From positions 14,980,863 to 15,044,862 of the forward strand of contig NC_064542.1 in NCBI RefSeq assembly GCF_023856365.1: a DNA stretch of 64,000 nt. The letters are read 5' to 3'. Each line of letters begins with the position of its first letter. Within the stretch, counting starts at the first letter, position 1. This document shows positions 31,470 through 44,655 of the stretch, piece by piece. The translations under genes were made by a program, and so were the position numbers. Under the pieces are notes generated by a model that ran no database searches, was not told the origin of the DNA, and worked only from the letters and a program-made list of their open reading frames with translations. Source of the stretch: Brienomyrus brachyistius (lineage: Eukaryota; Chordata; Actinopteri; Osteoglossiformes; Mormyridae).

Positions 31470-31985
31470 ATGATTCAAGATTCATGAAGTTTATTTGTCA
31501 CATAAACAGTTATACACATACAACACACTCCAAGCAGCTGTGCATAATAAGAGAATAATAAAATATTAAAAAATAACAATATAAAAAACATATGAAGTAT
31601 GTCCAGCTGTATATAATCTATACATAAGTGATAAGGTGAAAGTGATTGTGCTGTGCAATATAAGCGCAATGTACAAGAGACCTGAGATATGTACTGGCAG
31701 TTTTAACAGTATGAACTGATGTAAGCAGTACTCATAGGATTATGGGCACAGAGTGATGTCAGTGTTACAGTGACTAAGAGTCTCTGTAGAGTCCGGTGGG
31801 AGACCTGGGGGCACTGAGACTTGTCCTGGTTTAGGAGCCTTATGACCTGGGAAAAAAGCTCCTCCTTGACCTTTCAGTTCTGGTCATAAGGCTGTGGAAC
31901 CGTTTGCCTGAGTTCAGCAGGCAGAACAGAGATTTATTGGGAGGGGAGGGGTCCTTGAAGGTTTAAATTGCTCTGGTCCTACAGC
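31470..31985 (-). repeat. Fish interspersed repeat (LINE 3'-type)
   Basis: Begins ATTCAAGATTCATGAAGTTT ATTTGTCACAT-like, a motif common at the ends of fish LINE-derived repeats when read inverted. It continues through AATAATAAAATATTAAAAAA and a GACTTGTCCTGGTTTAGG segment to about 31985. No coding potential. Confidence 0.4.
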
Positions 31986-32597
31986 AGCTCTTGTAGTGGT
32001 AATTGTAATGGTAGTTTTGGTTCAGATTTAAATCCGATAGCTTGTGCTTTTTTTTGTTTTTTACTAATGATGTCATCTCTGGACATATTTTACAGGAAGG
32101 GGAGGGACTTAGTAACAGAGACGTCTACTTACCATGGTGAAGGACACTTCCTTTTAGTTTAAAGTTTAAGTGAAGAGGGGAGAAGTTCTTCCCAGCTGTG
32201 TTTGAACTGACACGATGGATTTTTGAGCACACACATAAGCATTGAAGTTCACATTGGAAAATGGGTGGGGGGTGGATGGATGGATATATAGAGCCTTGGA
32301 TTAATACGAATGGAAATGATCACACTTTCCAGCAAAAATCACGGTAAACCAAGAAACAACTAAGTGGTTCCTTTACCTATTAGTCAAGTTGCAATATTTT
32401 ATAGGGATGGCGTACTTAGATGATCACTAATGTTTACCAAGGTCCAAATATGCCCTGTAGCATCGTTCCTATTAATATGTCGTAATGTTAATATGATTGC
32501 AATTACCCCTCCACAAGGGTATATCAACAATATCCTTTTAAGCTAATAGGATGGGATGTTGTGATTCAGGCCATGATATTATATTGCAAAGGTTCAT

Positions 32598-32937
32598 CCA
32601 TCCATCCATCCATTTTCCAAACCGCTTATCCTACTGGGTTGCGGGACATCCAGAGCCTATCCCGGAAGCAATGGGCACGAGGCAGGGAACAACCCAGGAT
32701 GGGGGGCCAGCCCATCACAGGGCACACTCACACACCATTCACTTACACACCGTTCACTCACACATGCACACATGAGGGCAATTTAGCAAGTCCAATTAGC
32801 CTCAGCATGTTTTTGGACTGTGAGGAGAAACCAGAGTACCTGGAGGAAAGCCCACACACGTAACCCAGATGGAGACTCAAACCCGGGTCCCAGAGGTGTG
32901 AGGCAACAGTGCTAACCACTGCACCACCATGCCGCCA
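32598..32937 (-). mobile_element. tRNA-derived SINE, full length
   Basis: Complete minus-strand copy from the (ATCC)n tail to the CACCACCATGCCGCC head. The perfect 12-bp duplication GCAAAGGTTCAT is at 32586-32597 and 32938-32949. Confidence 0.85.
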
Positions 32938-33034
32938 GCAAAGGTTCATAATATGTCATTTACAGTACAGTATTGCATAAAGGTTCTTAGACCATTATTT
33001 CCCCAACTTAATTGCTCAAAGTATATCATGCCGG

Positions 33035-33366
33035 TGGGCCGGCATGGTGGTGCAGTGGTTAGCACACTTACTGTGGTCTACTCTGGGACCCAGGTTTGAG
33101 TCTCCATCTGGGTTACGTGTGTGGGCTTTCCTCCGGGTTCTCTGGTTTCTCCTCACAGTCCAAAAACATGCTGAGGCTAATTGGAGTTGCTAAATTGCCC
33201 ATAGGTGTGCATGTGTGAGTGAATGGTATGTGAGTGTGCCCTGTGATGGGCTGGCCCCCCATCCTGGGTTGTTCCCAGCCTCGTGCCCATTGCTTCTGGG
33301 ATAGGTTCCGGACCCCCCTGTGACCCAGTAGGATAAGCAGTTTGGAAAATGGACGGATGGATGGAT
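33035..33366 (+). mobile_element. tRNA-derived SINE
   Basis: Head GGCATGGTGGTGCAGTGGTT, body with an internal deletion after GGGTTACGTGTGTGG, and (GGAT)n tail. No clear target duplication. Confidence 0.8.
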
Positions 33367-33564
33367 CCCAAAATAATGTTCATTATATCCTATTTCATCC
33401 CCCTCCGCCAACACGCAGGTCCACTGTCATGTAGGAAACCAGTCATTGGCTGATAACTGGACAGTGTTCTTTCTGAAAGGGCCTGAATCAGAATCAGAAT
33501 TTGAACAGGGTGTATATCTGTAAGCACAACAGGATTTATTACAACTGCAGTTATAATACAGCAA

Positions 33565-34326
33565 TGGCGTTACTCCCTGGAGTTGCTGTTAAGTTCATTT
33601 GGCTCAAGGTTGCGTCCCACTGCTGTTCACTTTGCTGACTCACGACAGTGCAGCAACGAACAGCTCGAACCACATCATCAAGTTCGCCGATGACAAGAAC
33701 GGAGGTGCAACAGCTAACGGACTGGTGTAAAGTCAACAGTCTCTCTCTGAACGTGGACAAAACAAAAGAGACGATTGTCGACTTCAGGAGAGCACGGAGC
33801 GATCACTGTCCACTTAACATCAATGGATCCTCTGTGGAGGTCATCAAGAGCACCAATTTCCTTGGTGTTCACCTGGCGGAGAACCTCTCCTGGTGCCTCA
33901 ACACCAGCTCCATAACCAGGAAAGCCCAGTAGTGTCTCTTCCTTCTGCGAAAGCTGAGGAAAGCCCATCTCCTACCCCCCATTCTCACCACCTTCTACAG
34001 AGGGACTATCGAGAGCATCCTGAGCAGCTGCATCACTGTCTGCTATGGAAACTGCACCGTATCGGATCGCAAGACCCTACAGCAGATAGTGGGAGCAACT
34101 GAGAAGATCATTGGAGCCTCTCTTCCCTCTATCACAGACCCCTATCGCACCCGCTGCATCTACAAGCCACCAGGATTCTGGAGGATCCCATGCACCCCTC
34201 ACAAACACTCTGCACTCTCCTGCCTTCTGGCAAGAGATACCGGAGCATTCGGGCCCTGACTGCCAGACTGTGCAACAGTTTCTTCCCTCAAGCCGTCAGA
34301 CTCCTGAACAATCAGAGACTGGATTA

Positions 34327-34374
<48 letters not shown>

Positions 34375-34610
34375 TTATACAGTTCACTACCTCAATAACT
34401 TTTTTGCACAACCCATTGCACTATTGCACTTTACACTTAGCCTGTCTTACCTACTATCATCGCTTCTATTTCTTATATTGCACACTCGTGTCGCACTGTT
34501 TTTGCAATGTCTGCACTTTTTGCAGACTTGCACTTCATGTAGTCCTGTGTTGATGTAGTGTTATATGCAGCGCCATGGTCCTGGAGGAATGCTGTCTCAT
34601 TTCCCTGGGT
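33565..34610 (+). pseudogene. L2/Rex1-like non-LTR retrotransposon, 5'-truncated and dead
   Basis: The C-terminal part of a reverse transcriptase ORF is visible: LTDWCKVNSLSLNVDKTKE, VDFRR and [13 protein letters not shown], then after a TAG at 33930 the same frame continues ([39 protein letters not shown]). A 3' UTR with TTGCAATGTCTGCACTTTTT and TAGTCCTGTGTTGATGTAGT follows. A (CA)n array expanded at 34332. The catalytic domain is absent. Confidence 0.7.
34329..34373. repeat. (CA)n microsatellite in a LINE 3' region
   Basis: About 20 CA units following TATATA, inside the L2/Rex1-like fossil. Confidence 0.9.
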
Positions 34611-34930
34611 GCTTTTCCACCGCACAAAGTACGGTACTTTCGCTTTTCCATTGACTTCCAGTCGAGTACCAGTACCCAAAGTTCCACTACCAAAAGTGCC
34701 AAACCAGCTGGGGTGCTTCTTTGGTACTTCGGTACTTTGGGGTGGGACTGGCAAACGTATTTGCCGTTGATTAATTTTGCAAATAGCCTGCCGCTGAAAC
34801 ACAAAATACAAACGGCATGCAAGTTGCAGAGTGAGACGTTGGTTTACACATTTCATAATGCTACTGGTCAGCTGCGGGGCGCAGAATGGGCTGGGAGAGG
34901 TCCCAGCCTTCCAGAGTAGGACTGGGTCAG
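34609..34930. repeat. Unclassified repeat at the LINE 3' end
   Basis: GGTGCTTTTCCACCGCACAA and the repeated GTACTTTCG/GTACCAGTACC motifs resemble a known class of short fish DNA transposons. The ends could not be fixed. Confidence 0.3.
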
Positions 34931-35070
34931 TCAGTTGATATGGATTAACACGGTTTTGAGTTTCTGAAGATTGCAGAAGTAAAAGCAAACTGTGGGTGGC
35001 CTGGAAGCCGAGCCGTCTGGGGGCTGAATCCCATCTCGTGACCATGGGTTCCTGGTCACCTCACGCATAC

Positions 35071-35138
35071 GTGAGCGCAGACCATGAGCGCAGACCATGA
35101 GCGCAGACCATGAGCGCAGACCATGAGCGCAGACCCTG
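35071..35138. repeat. 13-bp tandem repeat
   Basis: Five units of GAGCGCAGACCAT, nearly perfect. Confidence 0.9.
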
Positions 35139-35188
35139 CTTTTAAATGCAATGACAGTTTTGACAGGTGGATAGTCAAAACATGCAGC

Positions 35189-35230
<42 letters not shown>

Positions 35231-35231
<1 letters not shown>

Positions 35232-35573
35232 ATCCTCCAAACCACTTATCCTACTGGGTTGCGGGGGCTCCGGAGCCTATCCTAGAACTAATGGGCACGA
35301 GGCAGGGAACAACCCAGGATGGGGGGCCAGCCCATCGCAGGGCACACTCACACACCATTTACTCACACATGCACATCTACAGGCAATTTAGCAAGTCCAA
35401 TTAGCCTCAGCATGTTTTTGGACTGTGGGGGGAAACCGGAGTACCCGGAGGAAACCCCACGACGACATGGGGAGAACATGAAAACTCCACATACATGTGC
35501 CCCAGGCGGAGACTAGAACCCGCGTCCCAGAGGTGTGAGGCAACAGTGCTAACCACTGCACCACCATGCCATA
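35231..35573 (-). mobile_element. tRNA-derived SINE inserted in a (TA)n tract
   Basis: Full-length minus-strand copy. Both flanks are TATATA-rich (35190-35230 and 35573-35605), so the target duplication is hidden in the microsatellite. A short CACTGCACCACCATATAT echo follows at 35582-35600. Confidence 0.8.
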
Positions 35574-35605
35574 TGTATATACCACTGCACCACCATATAT
35601 ATATA

Positions 35606-37509
35606 CACCTCCCAGGTCTCTCATCTACTCTCATTTTTAGCAATATAGCAGTGCCATGCTACCTGTCTGCACAGAACAATCTATGTGCAGACTCATGGGC
35701 CCTCTGCTGGTAAAAAGCTGTTATACAGGCAAATCTATAAAAAAAAAAAAAAAATTATAATTGATGTCTGGCAAACAGGAAATCCCGCCCTCAGCTCTCC
35801 CACGCTGGAGTGCTATTCATCAGCAGGTGGCGCACCTCTGCCATGGATGAGTGGGCCCCTTTACCTTTCAGCCCAGCTTCCCAATCCAAAGTCTGCAGGG
35901 CAACTGGGGACCATGCATTAGCCCTTTTGACTCTGGCTGCTAGGCTACCGTGCCAATTAGCATTGCTGTCACAGACGGGGTGAATTGTGTAGCAAAACAA
36001 ATCAATTACAAAATGAAGAAAGCGGTGGGGGACCATGGAGATGGAAGGAGGAAGCATGTCTTCCACTTGCTGGCCGAGATGAAGACAACGCCCTGCCACC
36101 CCCACCACCCCCCACCCACATTGAATCGGGTAGCACTGGCATTAAGGAGGCAAACAAACAGTTACGAAACAAAACAAAGACCAGAGAGCACGGGGTCAGC
36201 AAACGGACTCTGTCACCAAATTATAATGTGGATACATGCAGGGAGGGAAGGTTAAGCGACTGCAGCTGATAAAGGTCCAATGGGAGAGAAGGGGGGGGGG
36301 GGGGGGCGAGGTCACATGACCAGAAGTAGCCATACAAATTTGTTCCACCTGTGCCCTGTTCCCTTTAATTTGTGCACATTGGTATATTCTGTTTTACATC
36401 ACCGCATCACCAGCATAAACTTCGGAGCCGAAGGCCTGAGATGTGTCATACCCCCTTCTCCCGTTGTATCTGAAGCATCTGTCCTGGAGCTTATCGTGTT
36501 TTTTTTCTCTCTCACTGGCCTTCCTCTTAGAATTTTGTGTTTGCCATCTCTGCTCCTCCCCTAAAAGGGAATTCTTCCTAATTAACTGGCTTGTCCTTGC
36601 AAAGCCCTTAAGTGGTTCCGTTCCAAAACGTTCTTACAGTCCTACAATGGAATTTTTATCATATAAAAAAATTTGTATATAATGTCCAGCAGAATACTAT
36701 AGTTATACATGGTATATAAGCGACCATATAACTTGAGGAGAAGTGTTATAATGGTGGATGGAGATGTGAGGCTGCTCTTTGCAGTGTGCGCAGGGCTCTG
36801 AGTTTCTTTCAGCATTTCTGTCACTCACTTGCATTCACACCTCGAGATGCAACACAGTAATGTCCTGTTACCCTCTGACTTACAAAAAAGAATAGAAAAG
36901 GTTTCACAACGGAGCTCGTCTCTGCTCAGTTTCGTATTTCTGTGTGTGTTTTGCTCCAGTGCTGCATGGTAACTTGCAGGTGATAACCGCAATCCCTTAT
37001 GCCTGGGCGAGCTCGTAGCATCAGGGGTGTGAATTATACAGCTCTGTGTGAGTCCATTGCTGGGGTATTTCTTTTTTATAATCCCCGAGGTAGTGAAAGC
37101 AAAGCAGCAGCGGCAACAAAAAGCAACTGACCCCCCCCCACACCCCCCATCAACCTCCCTGTGATTCTTCTTGGACAGATCTCTTTGTAGTTGTTATTGG
37201 TTAGTCATTGTTCCGCTTCTCCAGATGTGATCCCTAAATGGAGAACTGGGGAGAAGTCATGATCCAGCCTGGTGTCTTGGATGACTAATGCAACATCCGC
37301 CGGTTATTCATGTACACCTACCCAAAAAGGCCTCTTCCTCGCTGCAGCACCTCTGAGCATGAGACCTCTTTTAAATGACCTTTTAATTGTACTCTCTCAA
37401 GCCTGTTGCTTCAACTGCAATCCATAGAGGAGCGTGATTTGAGATGAAAAACCTATAGTTTCCTTCTTGTGGCCATTCCTAGTAATAACGGATGCACTTA
37501 AATTTAGTT
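35606..37509. other. Non-genic sequence
   Basis: Contains an A run at 35739-35753, the 16-base G run at 36291 and a C-rich run at 37131-37147. No gene recognised. Confidence 0.4.
36291..36306. repeat. 16-base G run
   Basis: Uninterrupted guanines. A comparable G run lies at 43138-43158 and a C run at 26091-26108. All are prone to quadruplex formation and sequencing-length error. Confidence 0.9.
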
Positions 37510-37517
37510 GCTTAGAC

Positions 37518-38049
37518 CAGTGTTGGGGTGGTGCAGTGGTTCGCACTGTTGCCTCACACCTCTGGCACCCGGGATTGAGTCTCCGTCTGGGTTATATGTT
37601 TGTGGAGTCTGCATGTTCTCCCCATGTCGTCGTGTTTTCTTCGGGTACTCCGGTTTCCCCTCACAGTCCAAAAACATGCTGAGGCTAATTGGACTTGCTA
37701 AATTGCCCGTAGGTGTGCATGTGTGAGTGACTGCTGTGTGAGTGTGCCCTGTGATGGGCTGGCCCCCCATCCTGGGTTGTTCCCAGCCTCGTGCCCATTG
37801 CTTTCGGGATAGGCTCCGGACCCCCCTGTGACCCAGTAGGATAAGCGGTTTGGAAAATGGATGGATGGATGGATAGACCAGTGTTTGCCAACCCAGTCCT
37901 TGGGGAACCCCAAACTGTCCACATTTTTGCTCCCACCCAGCTCCCAGCCAATCAGGAACACCGAGTACCTGGTACACATACTAGGAGCTGAGAGGAAGCA
38001 AAAACACGGACTGTCAGGGGTTCCCCAAAGACTGGGTTGGAAAACATTG
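37518..38049. mobile_element. hAT-like MITE split by a SINE insertion
   Basis: Terminal inverted repeats (CAGTGTTTGCCAACCCAGTC reconstructed across the SINE at the left, and its imperfect inverse ending AAAACATTG at the right), with the 8-bp duplication GCTTAGAC at 37510-37517 and 38050-38057. A SINE (37525-37874) sits seven bases inside the left end. Confidence 0.75.
37525..37874 (+). mobile_element. tRNA-derived SINE nested in a hAT MITE
   Basis: The 5' end is slightly shortened (starts GGGGTGGTGCAGTGG) and the tail is (GGAT)n. The 11-bp duplication AGACCAGTGTT at 37514-37524 and 37875-37885 spans the end of the host MITE. Confidence 0.85.
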
Positions 38050-39734
38050 GCTTAGACAAATGTCATCTTCCCTTTCAGACAGCTGAATATTTTTATTGGG
38101 GCAATTAATGGACATTACTTAAGGGTACTATAGAGAGACCCTTTTTTGCTACTCAAACTTTTTAAGTTATGATTCGTACCACTACAGCCTCTCCATCGTC
38201 TAGCTGAGGCCCGAGTCGCGATGTATAACGACAGAACATTGCATGCTGTGAAATTTCATGCCGGGGATTCCCAAGCCAGACCTCATCCATCCATATTTGT
38301 CTTTTTTTTTCTTCATCCAAAAGCGCAGGCGAGAGCAGCCCAACTGCTTTGTGGTCATGTGTGCTGTGGACAGCCGTCTGACAGCGTGCTGGCCCAATGA
38401 GTCCGCAGCTGGATGTGAATGACAGGAAATGAGGGTACCCACCCTGCGGTCCTCTGGAGACAAAGGGCTTGGGCGTGGAGGCCCAAAAATACGTTCTGCG
38501 GGGGTGTCAGTCCAGGAACAGGACAAAATTAGGCCTGGCAGGGGTCATGTCGCAGCTACTGGCGAAGGTCGCACACACGTTCACACACATGCAAGCTTGC
38601 TTTCCCCACACACACTGAGCAGCTCCCATAAGCACGAGCGACTCTCTCACTCATCAAGGGCTATTTTAAGTCCCCCCTGACCCGGATTGCTCGGGCCGGA
38701 TGTGGCCGGTACGGCACTGGGGCGGTGAACCTTAATTAGCAGTGCCGTCGTGTAAACAGGGCCTCGCTGATGCCAGGAGGTATGTGGCCAGGTTCCAGGA
38801 GGAGTCAGCTGACCGGGGGTAATGACATGCACTGACATGATAAAGTGAGCTGTCGATGACACCCCCCCCTCCCCCGCCGTCCAGCCCACACAGCCCTTGA
38901 GGTCTGAAGAAATATACATTTGAGAAGACCCAGAGATATCCCCCCAAATCAGAATCCACCCCCCACCCCCAAAAAAGAGATTTATTCAACTAAAATACAA
39001 GACAACATTAGCTCACCCACCCTCCCTCTCTCTCCCTCTCTCCATTCATTTCTATGGGGAAAACTCTAATCCCAACATGATAACCTTTCCCCGAGAAAAT
39101 GGACCCCACAATGTCCAAATAATAGGATTTTGTTATATTGTGGAGACATTTGGTTCCCACAATCTAATATATATGCATAACCCAGACACACACACACACA
39201 CACACACTATATTTCACAAAGGTCAGTGTGACACCAGCTGGAAACTGTCAGGAGCTGTTTACAGAACATGTCAAGATGCTCTAAATAATCCTTTCTACAA
39301 AAATGCTCCACCTCAAGATGTCAGCAACAAAAGCATCTCTTTCACCCTCAAAGCCCCCCACTCCCCACCAACTCATTGTTCTCTCATTTCTGTGGACAGG
39401 TCACTCACATCTCTGATTGGCTGCCCTTCTCCTCCAGCTGTAAGCTGGCAACAGGTGAATGGTAATTTTTGCTGCACTTATATTAGCGTAAGTGTAAAAA
39501 CTCAAACAGATGAAGCATCAGCTGAAACCAAAAATAACAGCACGACTTCATAAAGACCAAAATGACCCTAGAAAAGAAAAATAATGCGACGAGGGGCATG
39601 AATGCAGCCACCAGGAGAAAGCTTGCACAGGGTATTCCCTCACTCATGCTGAATTTCCTGTAACATTTTGATACATATCACTAGCGAGCATCCTGTACAG
39701 ATGCAGCCCCATCAATGCAGGGTGCACAAACGTG

Positions 39735-39737
<3 letters not shown>

Positions 39738-39817
<80 letters not shown>

Positions 39818-39826
39818 GTGTGTATG
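39738..39826. repeat. Long (GT)n microsatellite
   Basis: About 44 GT units with one interruption (GCGT at 39811). Confidence 0.95.
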
Positions 39827-40683
39827 GGTGCGCATGCTTGCTGGGTCCGCATGGCTCTAAAGGGTAGGTGGCAGTAGCATAGAACCTCAGAACATGGACT
39901 CAAAGCCTGAACGCTGCTGGTCCCTTGTGAAGAAAGGCGACGATCGTGCAGAGAAAAACATCAAGGTGGTAAAATCACTTTTACTTCACTTTACTTCACT
40001 GCGCAAGTAAACACTGACAAGGAGTGACCATTTTAACCTAAGAATCAGTCCCATAGCTTTGGACAAAATCCCAACAACATATCAACCTAAGGAAGGCCTC
40101 AAGCCAAAGTCTTTCTGCTTGCTCTCTGCTCTAAATAAACAACCAAAAAGTTCCCATGGAGCTTCTGAGAGGGCACATGTACTTCTAAGCACGCTGTCCA
40201 TCTGGTGGCCAATGCCTGCATTAACTCTGAGGGCTTCTGCACTCCAGACGTTCTCCTTTCACCCTGATGTGCTTTGAAATGTCTGTAGAACAGGGAGGAG
40301 CAGCTAAGAAAACTTGAAGTTGAAAGGCTCTCTTGGTTGAGACAGCAAACCTCCAGAAATGTGTGTTTCCTCTCTCTGTGGCTCCTCAGCGGGACAGGGG
40401 AGAAGTTCTCCGCCCCGGAGCCAGCTAGAAGCCTTTGGAGAGGCTCCATGGCCCATGTCCGTTCCGTGTTGTCAAATCGCCACACACGTGACCACTGACC
40501 CCTCAGCGCAGGTGTCTGGCTGTGTTTTGCAGTCAGAGAGAAAATACATCATTTGTTTGCTTTATAGACTCCATGGTGATTTATTGACGTGTTTCTATTC
40601 CAGCACGGACTTGTTTCACAGCTGGAGTTTGCACTCAACCCTATGAAGCGTCTCACGCCGGTCACCATATTCAAAAACAACCA

Positions 40684-41027
40684 AGGGTAACACTTTCTAT
40701 GAAGCCCTTGTTTATAATGCATCACACATACCTTCAAAATGCATTATAAGGCATTCATAAAGTATTATAAGCATGGCTATAAATAATAAATAATAAAAAT
40801 TGACTATAATGGTCGGTTTAAACATTAAGGATGCTTTGCACTGCATTATGAGGTATTTATAGTGCATTATAGATGATAGCTTCATAGAGCATTCATAATG
40901 CGTGATAAAAAGGGCTATAATGTTTTATGCCTTTTAAATAGTTACAGCCTGGTTTATAATGCTTCATGAATGCCGTATGCATTATGAAGGTATGTATGAT
41001 GCATTATGCTGACTGCTTTAAGTGTCA
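40684..41027. mobile_element. MITE related to the 16.8-kb hAT family
   Basis: Starts GGGTAACACTTTCTATGAAG and ends with the inverted form AGTGTCACC. The body is made of TTATAATGCATTATGAA-type subrepeats, as in 16827-17696. The flanks AAACAACC and AAACAACG suggest a diverged 8-bp duplication. Confidence 0.6.
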
Positions 41028-43357
41028 CCAAACAACGTTTGGATCCAAGTCCTAGACCTTTTGGCTTCCTCGCATGTGTCCGGCCCACTTCAGCCCCTAC
41101 ACACTCACAGACACACAGATATACACAAGCGTGGGTTGCTCTTCAAGAGGGTCAGCGTGACAACAGCTGGAAGCCATCAGGCTCCGTTCACAGAGGGTAC
41201 AGAGGCGCGTCCACCCAGTCCCTCACCATCGGCTTGTTTTTCTTTCCTCCCGGATCTGAGCGCAGATCAGTCATGTCAGCGAACCAGCCCCATTTTTCGG
41301 CTTTCTGAGGACAGAACTCAGCCCTCTCTCTAAAGAAGAGAAGCCAATCACTGGGAGCCAGAGATCAGCGCACCGTGCTCATGATTTAGCGGGGGAAAAA
41401 ATCGAAAGATTAAACCATGCTGTTTTTTAATGTGCTGCTCTACAACTATCTAATATAGGTGGATCCCTATATTAGACGGCCAACGTTATAAACAGGATAA
41501 AAGCGACTAAACATGAAGGTAAACATGGACCTAAGCCACCATGTTTGGTTTTGAAAGGTCAACAGTCTTTTATTTTTTTTACTGGTCAGAAGCTCAAAAT
41601 GATTTTGAAGACGGATGAAGAAATGGAGTGACCATGTAATGTATGATAAGATCAAACATTAATCCATTTTTGGTTATTTGAAAAAGAGCTATTAAATATA
41701 ACTGGTTACTGGCTGAGCTGATGAGACTGACCACTTAGAGCAGGGTAAAAGATAGCAGTAAAACATTCGAAGCGAGCTTCATTTGAAACTTCCTTTTAAT
41801 GATAGCCAGAGGGATAAATTTATGCCCTTCGACACAAAAAGCGAGAAACAGCACCGATCACCATAAGTCCTTCAAGCGGGATGTCCAGCACAAAGACCGC
41901 GAACCGGGACTTCGGGTGACGTTGAATGTCACGCTTTAGAAGCCTGGGAGAGCGCGCCCATCGCCCCTTCGCTCAAGAGACGTTGCCCGGAGGCAAATAT
42001 GCACGGAACGTGGGGCACCTCGGAGCCCAGTGAATGGATTTGGCAGCTGATAGAGGCGTCCAGGGAGCTGCCTGGAGACACACTCCTATTAACTCTTGTG
42101 CCTGGTGCAGAGAGGACCTGGCAGCTGAGATCTCCACAAACAATGATAGTAAAAAGAGGAGGATTTTATACAGCATAAAAGGATACACACAGAAGAGACA
42201 GGATGGGTTTTAAATAGGAGGTTTTATTTATGAGAGAATTGACCTGCGTCGCCTCGCGCCCACTGCAGCACGACCTATCGAACGGGACTGCAGCGGCCGT
42301 GCAACAGGGCACATTTATTGCTCCTGCCATTTCTGTCACACATGCTTGCTTGGGGACTGCACATGAACACCCCCACCCCCCTTATGTTTAATAACTGTTT
42401 ATGAAAAACACTTCCTTGCAAAGAATGAGTCATCAGCAGAGTTTCAGGGCCTGTGAGCATCATGAATGACTAGGCTAGCAAGGCAACGCAGTAAGAAAAT
42501 ACATATCTGCAAAATAAAGCTTACACATTTTCACATATGCAATAGGGTTACAGAGTATGCAGTTCTCCAATAAAATTTGGAACTTCTTCCTTTCTTTTTT
42601 TATTTGCCATGGTTTTGGTCCAAAGTAACAAACAAATAGATACCGATAATACATAACAAGCGAATAGCTGCCATGTAGACAAGAAGCATGAATTCTGATT
42701 GGTGTAAAATACATTTTTTAAATTTCCTGTGAAACGAGTATTTATATGAATGTTACAGACCCCAGGACTCACATACTTGCACAAGCTAAAGGAAATCAAT
42801 GAGGTTAGTAAATATGTAGGAACAAGGACATTCAGCAGGAGAGATCAATCACCCCTCGCTTTCGTAAACTGGCCATTTCTGTGCGTAACTACAGCTAGTT
42901 GCCCTGATAATGCTACAGTTGTCACAAAGGTCACGTTTTGTCCTGCTTTCTCATGCAAATCGTCGTTTAATATAAATGGGGGGTGAGAAAATTCCAGCTG
43001 CGAAGCCCCAAAAAAAACCTCCGCTGTGGTTTTTAGTTTTTTAAGTGACAAGGCCAATGCAGATTGAATCGGTTAAAATGAGCAAATCTGACCAAAATCG
43101 AGAAACAAAAACAAACAAAAAAACACAAACAAGTCAAGGGGGCGGGGGGGGGGGGGGTTATAAATATTTAACATGTGACAATAAGTGTGTGAGCTGATTA
43201 TATTTATGACAGGAAAGGGGGATATTTATACCATAGATCTGCTCATAAAATAACCGTCGCTCACGGATTACTCATGAAATACATTATGTATAATATATTA
43301 GTCACCCGATATATTTTTATTATTGTCTTCTATCTAGCCTTGTTCATAAAAATAATG

Positions 43358-43540
43358 TCATTTTACTTAAAGCACTCATGTATAATGCATCATAGATACA
43401 TTCATAATGCATTATAATGCATTCATAAAGTGTTATAAACACAGCTATAATTATTTATAGAAAGGCATAGCACATTATAGCCATCTTTATTATGCATTAT
43501 GACTCGTGAAGCTCTCATCTATAATGCACTATAGATTCCT
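43358..43540. mobile_element. Partial copy of the same MITE family
   Basis: One half only: TTTTACTTAAAGCACTCATG followed by TATAATGCATCATAGATACA-type subrepeats. No matching inverted end is present. Confidence 0.5.
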
Positions 43541-44607
43541 TTTTTCAGGCAGCAAATGCCTAGCCTCTGCCTCCTCCTGACAGGAATGCCCAGCGCTCAG
43601 AAGGAGGCTCAGGGGCTGAATTTGAAAAGGCTGAGCTCCTAAAACCCCATGTTTTGTAGTTGGATTCGAGCAGAATCCCAGGGGTAATTTATGGGGTGCT
43701 TTACATCCTTTGTTCTTCTCTCCCGTATGCCAGAGCTGGGATCTGGGATGTTTCTCCTCAAGGTTCCACTCCTCAGTGTTCATCTGTCATGCTGGAAGCA
43801 GCACTAGGCCATGACCTCCCAAGGAGTGACCCTCCACGCATGGCACGCCTACGTCAACCTCCGGCATCCATCCCAGCTCGCTACTCATTACAACATGTAA
43901 TTATGGATTGCGAGAGAGGTCCCTGATCTGTAAGCAGCTGGTACGTTTAGGCTGCTGCAATTCTCCCTGCCTGCCAGGGCTGGCACTGTTTGACTTTAGT
44001 GCCTGCTTGTATGAACTGTCCATCACTGGGAAATAGTGTCTTTGACAAGTGTGGTTCACAAGTGTTTCGTAGTGTCTCAAGGGTACAGAGCTGACAGTTT
44101 GCCACAACATTCGCCGCCAGCTCCAATAACTGCAATCATTCAAAGGCTTAAATCGGAGACCAGAACAATAAACAAGTACTGGCCAGGAAATATTAAATAC
44201 GGGCCATATAGCAGTACAATGCAGCAAAGCCTACTGTAACTAATTGGAAGAATGCAACACCACAAAGAATCAGCAGAACATTGTGTTCACCCACAGCCCA
44301 GGCAAAGCTGATCACAGCGACCCTCCTGAGGAGTGTTGCGGGGAGGGGGACCAGGGGGGCTGTCTGCCTTACATGAGAAGCTAAGGCCCACTGATATTGA
44401 TTTGTGTGGCAGTGAAGTCTTGATAATCAGATTTTCATGGACTCGATCTGAATGTAAGGACCTGCTTCTTCTCTGAGGTGACAGATTTTAAATATTGCAT
44501 GTGCCCCAAGCTTCTCTTTAAATGGATTTATCCTGATGGATTTTCCACTACAGAGCTTCAGTTGAAGAACCTTCGCTAGAGCAGGATAGCAGAGCCTCTT
44601 GGGGCTT

Positions 44608-44655
44608 CAGCCTTCTAGGAATCCGCGTCGTTAACCACTGCACCACCCTAAAAGC
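44608..44655 (-). mobile_element. SINE head fragment
   Basis: On the minus strand it reads GGGTGGTGCAGTGGTTAACG, the tRNA-like head only, about 48 bases. Confidence 0.4.

Noticed and set aside
40099..40485. 128-codon minus-strand frame
   Set aside because: No family match in the residues and no initiation or splice support. Kept only as unassigned sequence.
43901..44227. 108-codon minus-strand frame
   Set aside because: No recognisable domain or splice context; length is within chance expectation for this window.
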